From Fluviicola sp. (lineage in GTDB: Bacteria; Bacteroidota; Bacteroidia; Flavobacteriales_D; Crocinitomicaceae), in the NCBI GenBank assembly GCA_002734085.1, contig NVXV01000001.1, forward strand, positions 74,198 through 138,197: DNA of 64,000 nucleotides, in the 5' to 3' direction. The position numbers and the translations under genes were made by a program. Within the stretch, counting starts at the first letter, position 1, and each line of letters begins with the position of its first letter. This document shows positions 63,672 through 64,000 of the stretch, in pieces. The notes under the pieces were generated by a model that made no database searches, was not told the DNA's origin, and was given only the letters and a program-made list of their open reading frames with translations.

Positions 63672-64000
63672 ATGAACTATACAATTCACCAACTCCAGAT
63701 ATTCCTGGAAGTCGTTAAGCAAGAGAGTATTACAAAGGCTTCAGAGGAGCTGTTTATGACCCAACCGGCGGTATCTATTCAACTCAAAAAATTTCAAGAT
63801 CAGTTCTCTGTTCCACTTACAGAAGTAATTGGAAGAAAGCTACACGTCACGGAATTTGGACATGAAGTGGCTGGTATGGCAAAAAAAGTATTAGCAGAAG
63901 TGCAGGAAATTCAGTTTAAAACAAAAGAGTATGAAGGTGGATTAACTGGTGTTCTGAAAATCTCTAGTGCTTCTACAGGAAAGTATGTGATTCCTTATTT
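63672..64000 (+). CDS. LysR-type transcriptional regulator (5' part only)
   Basis: The visible 109 codons give the N-terminal winged HTH: MNYTIHQLQIFLEVVKQESI, TKASEELFMTQPAVSIQLKK with the recognition helix, then FGHEVAGMAKKVLAE and the linker helix into an effector domain beginning LKISSASTGKYVIPY, which continues past the window. The tone of the effector start resembles CbbR/CmpR-type carbon regulators. Divergence from dabB makes it the likely regulator of the bicarbonate transporter. Confidence 0.9.
   Translation, partial: MNYTIHQLQIFLEVVKQESITKASEELFMTQPAVSIQLKKFQDQFSVPLTEVIGRKLHVTEFGHEVAGMAKKVLAEVQEIQFKTKEYEGGLTGVLKISSASTGKYVIPY

Noticed and set aside
1-64000. tRNA, rRNA, insertion sequences, prophage
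   Set aside because: No matching structures, transposase or phage genes were found on reading both strands; the tail-fibre-like S74 gene has a T9SS tail and no phage neighbours.

Overview
The window is a 64 kb stretch of AT-rich chromosome from a member of the Bacteroidota, most likely order Flavobacteriales (a Crocinitomicaceae/Fluviicola-like relative is my guess, from gene content only). Evidence: at least six secreted proteins end in type IX secretion (T9SS) sorting domains; there are a PorP/SprF homologue, two RemB/Wzi-like outer-membrane proteins, a SusC-style TonB receptor with an N-terminal carboxypeptidase-like domain, a DUF2480 gene and a GldL-like motif; and many promoters fit the Bacteroidota pattern TTG-N17-19-TAnnTTTG instead of sigma70. 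No rRNA, tRNA, CRISPR, IS element or prophage was seen.

Layout. 1-2.6 kb: mreB (partial), purH and an imperfect inverted-repeat element. 2.6-5.6 kb: a group II truncated globin, two coupled OmpA-like paralogues and a small Cys-rich lipoprotein. 5.6-8.4 kb: a ZnuD-like TonB receptor divergent from a Fur/Zur-type regulator, with a palindromic operator between them. 8.4-10.5 kb: a T9SS-exported esterase and PorP/SprF. 10.4-15.1 kb: a minus-strand block of five uncharacterised envelope or small proteins. 15.2-20.2 kb: DUF2480, a type-B T9SS cargo and a 1029-aa protein joining a peptidase S74 chaperone to a T9SS tail. 20.3-25.6 kb: a BamA/TamA-like protein, a 45-aa lipoprotein, SCO1, a GldL-motif membrane protein, a coiled-coil protein and prfB. 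25.7-28.8 kb: gcvH-vanZ-tonB, then deoC-cysQ. 28.9-36.1 kb: two RemB-like proteins and a 1267-aa Ig-repeat T9SS protein. 36.2-38.9 kb: pnuC-NR kinase, a peroxiredoxin-AhpD pair and a small membrane protein. 38.9-46.1 kb: PIN-PhoH, two T9SS proteins around a MerR regulator, and an M23 endopeptidase. 46.2-54.3 kb: alaS-glycosyltransferase, AsmA and an RhlE-like helicase. 54.4-57.9 kb: lipoprotein, DUF3179, DoxX and a secreted small protein interrupted by an in-frame TAG. 57.9-58.5 kb: a decayed 3' end of an isocitrate dehydrogenase gene and a small coiled-coil gene. 58.6-64 kb: a DabA-DabB inorganic-carbon transporter operon with a DUF6671 gene, divergent from a LysR-type regulator (partial at the window end).

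How the genes fit together. Most of the region is envelope biology: T9SS cargo, outer-membrane assembly, peptidoglycan cleavage, metal import and lipoproteins, mixed with housekeeping genes. The most distinctive items are the DabAB/DUF6671/LysR module in an apparent heterotroph, the zinc-type import module with its visible operator, the S74-T9SS fusion, and a small patch of gene decay at 57.4-58.2 kb where two neighbouring reading frames each carry a stop, one of them clearly at a conserved tryptophan codon. Several genes have an exact TAnnTTTG box four bases before the start codon, which suggests leaderless transcripts.
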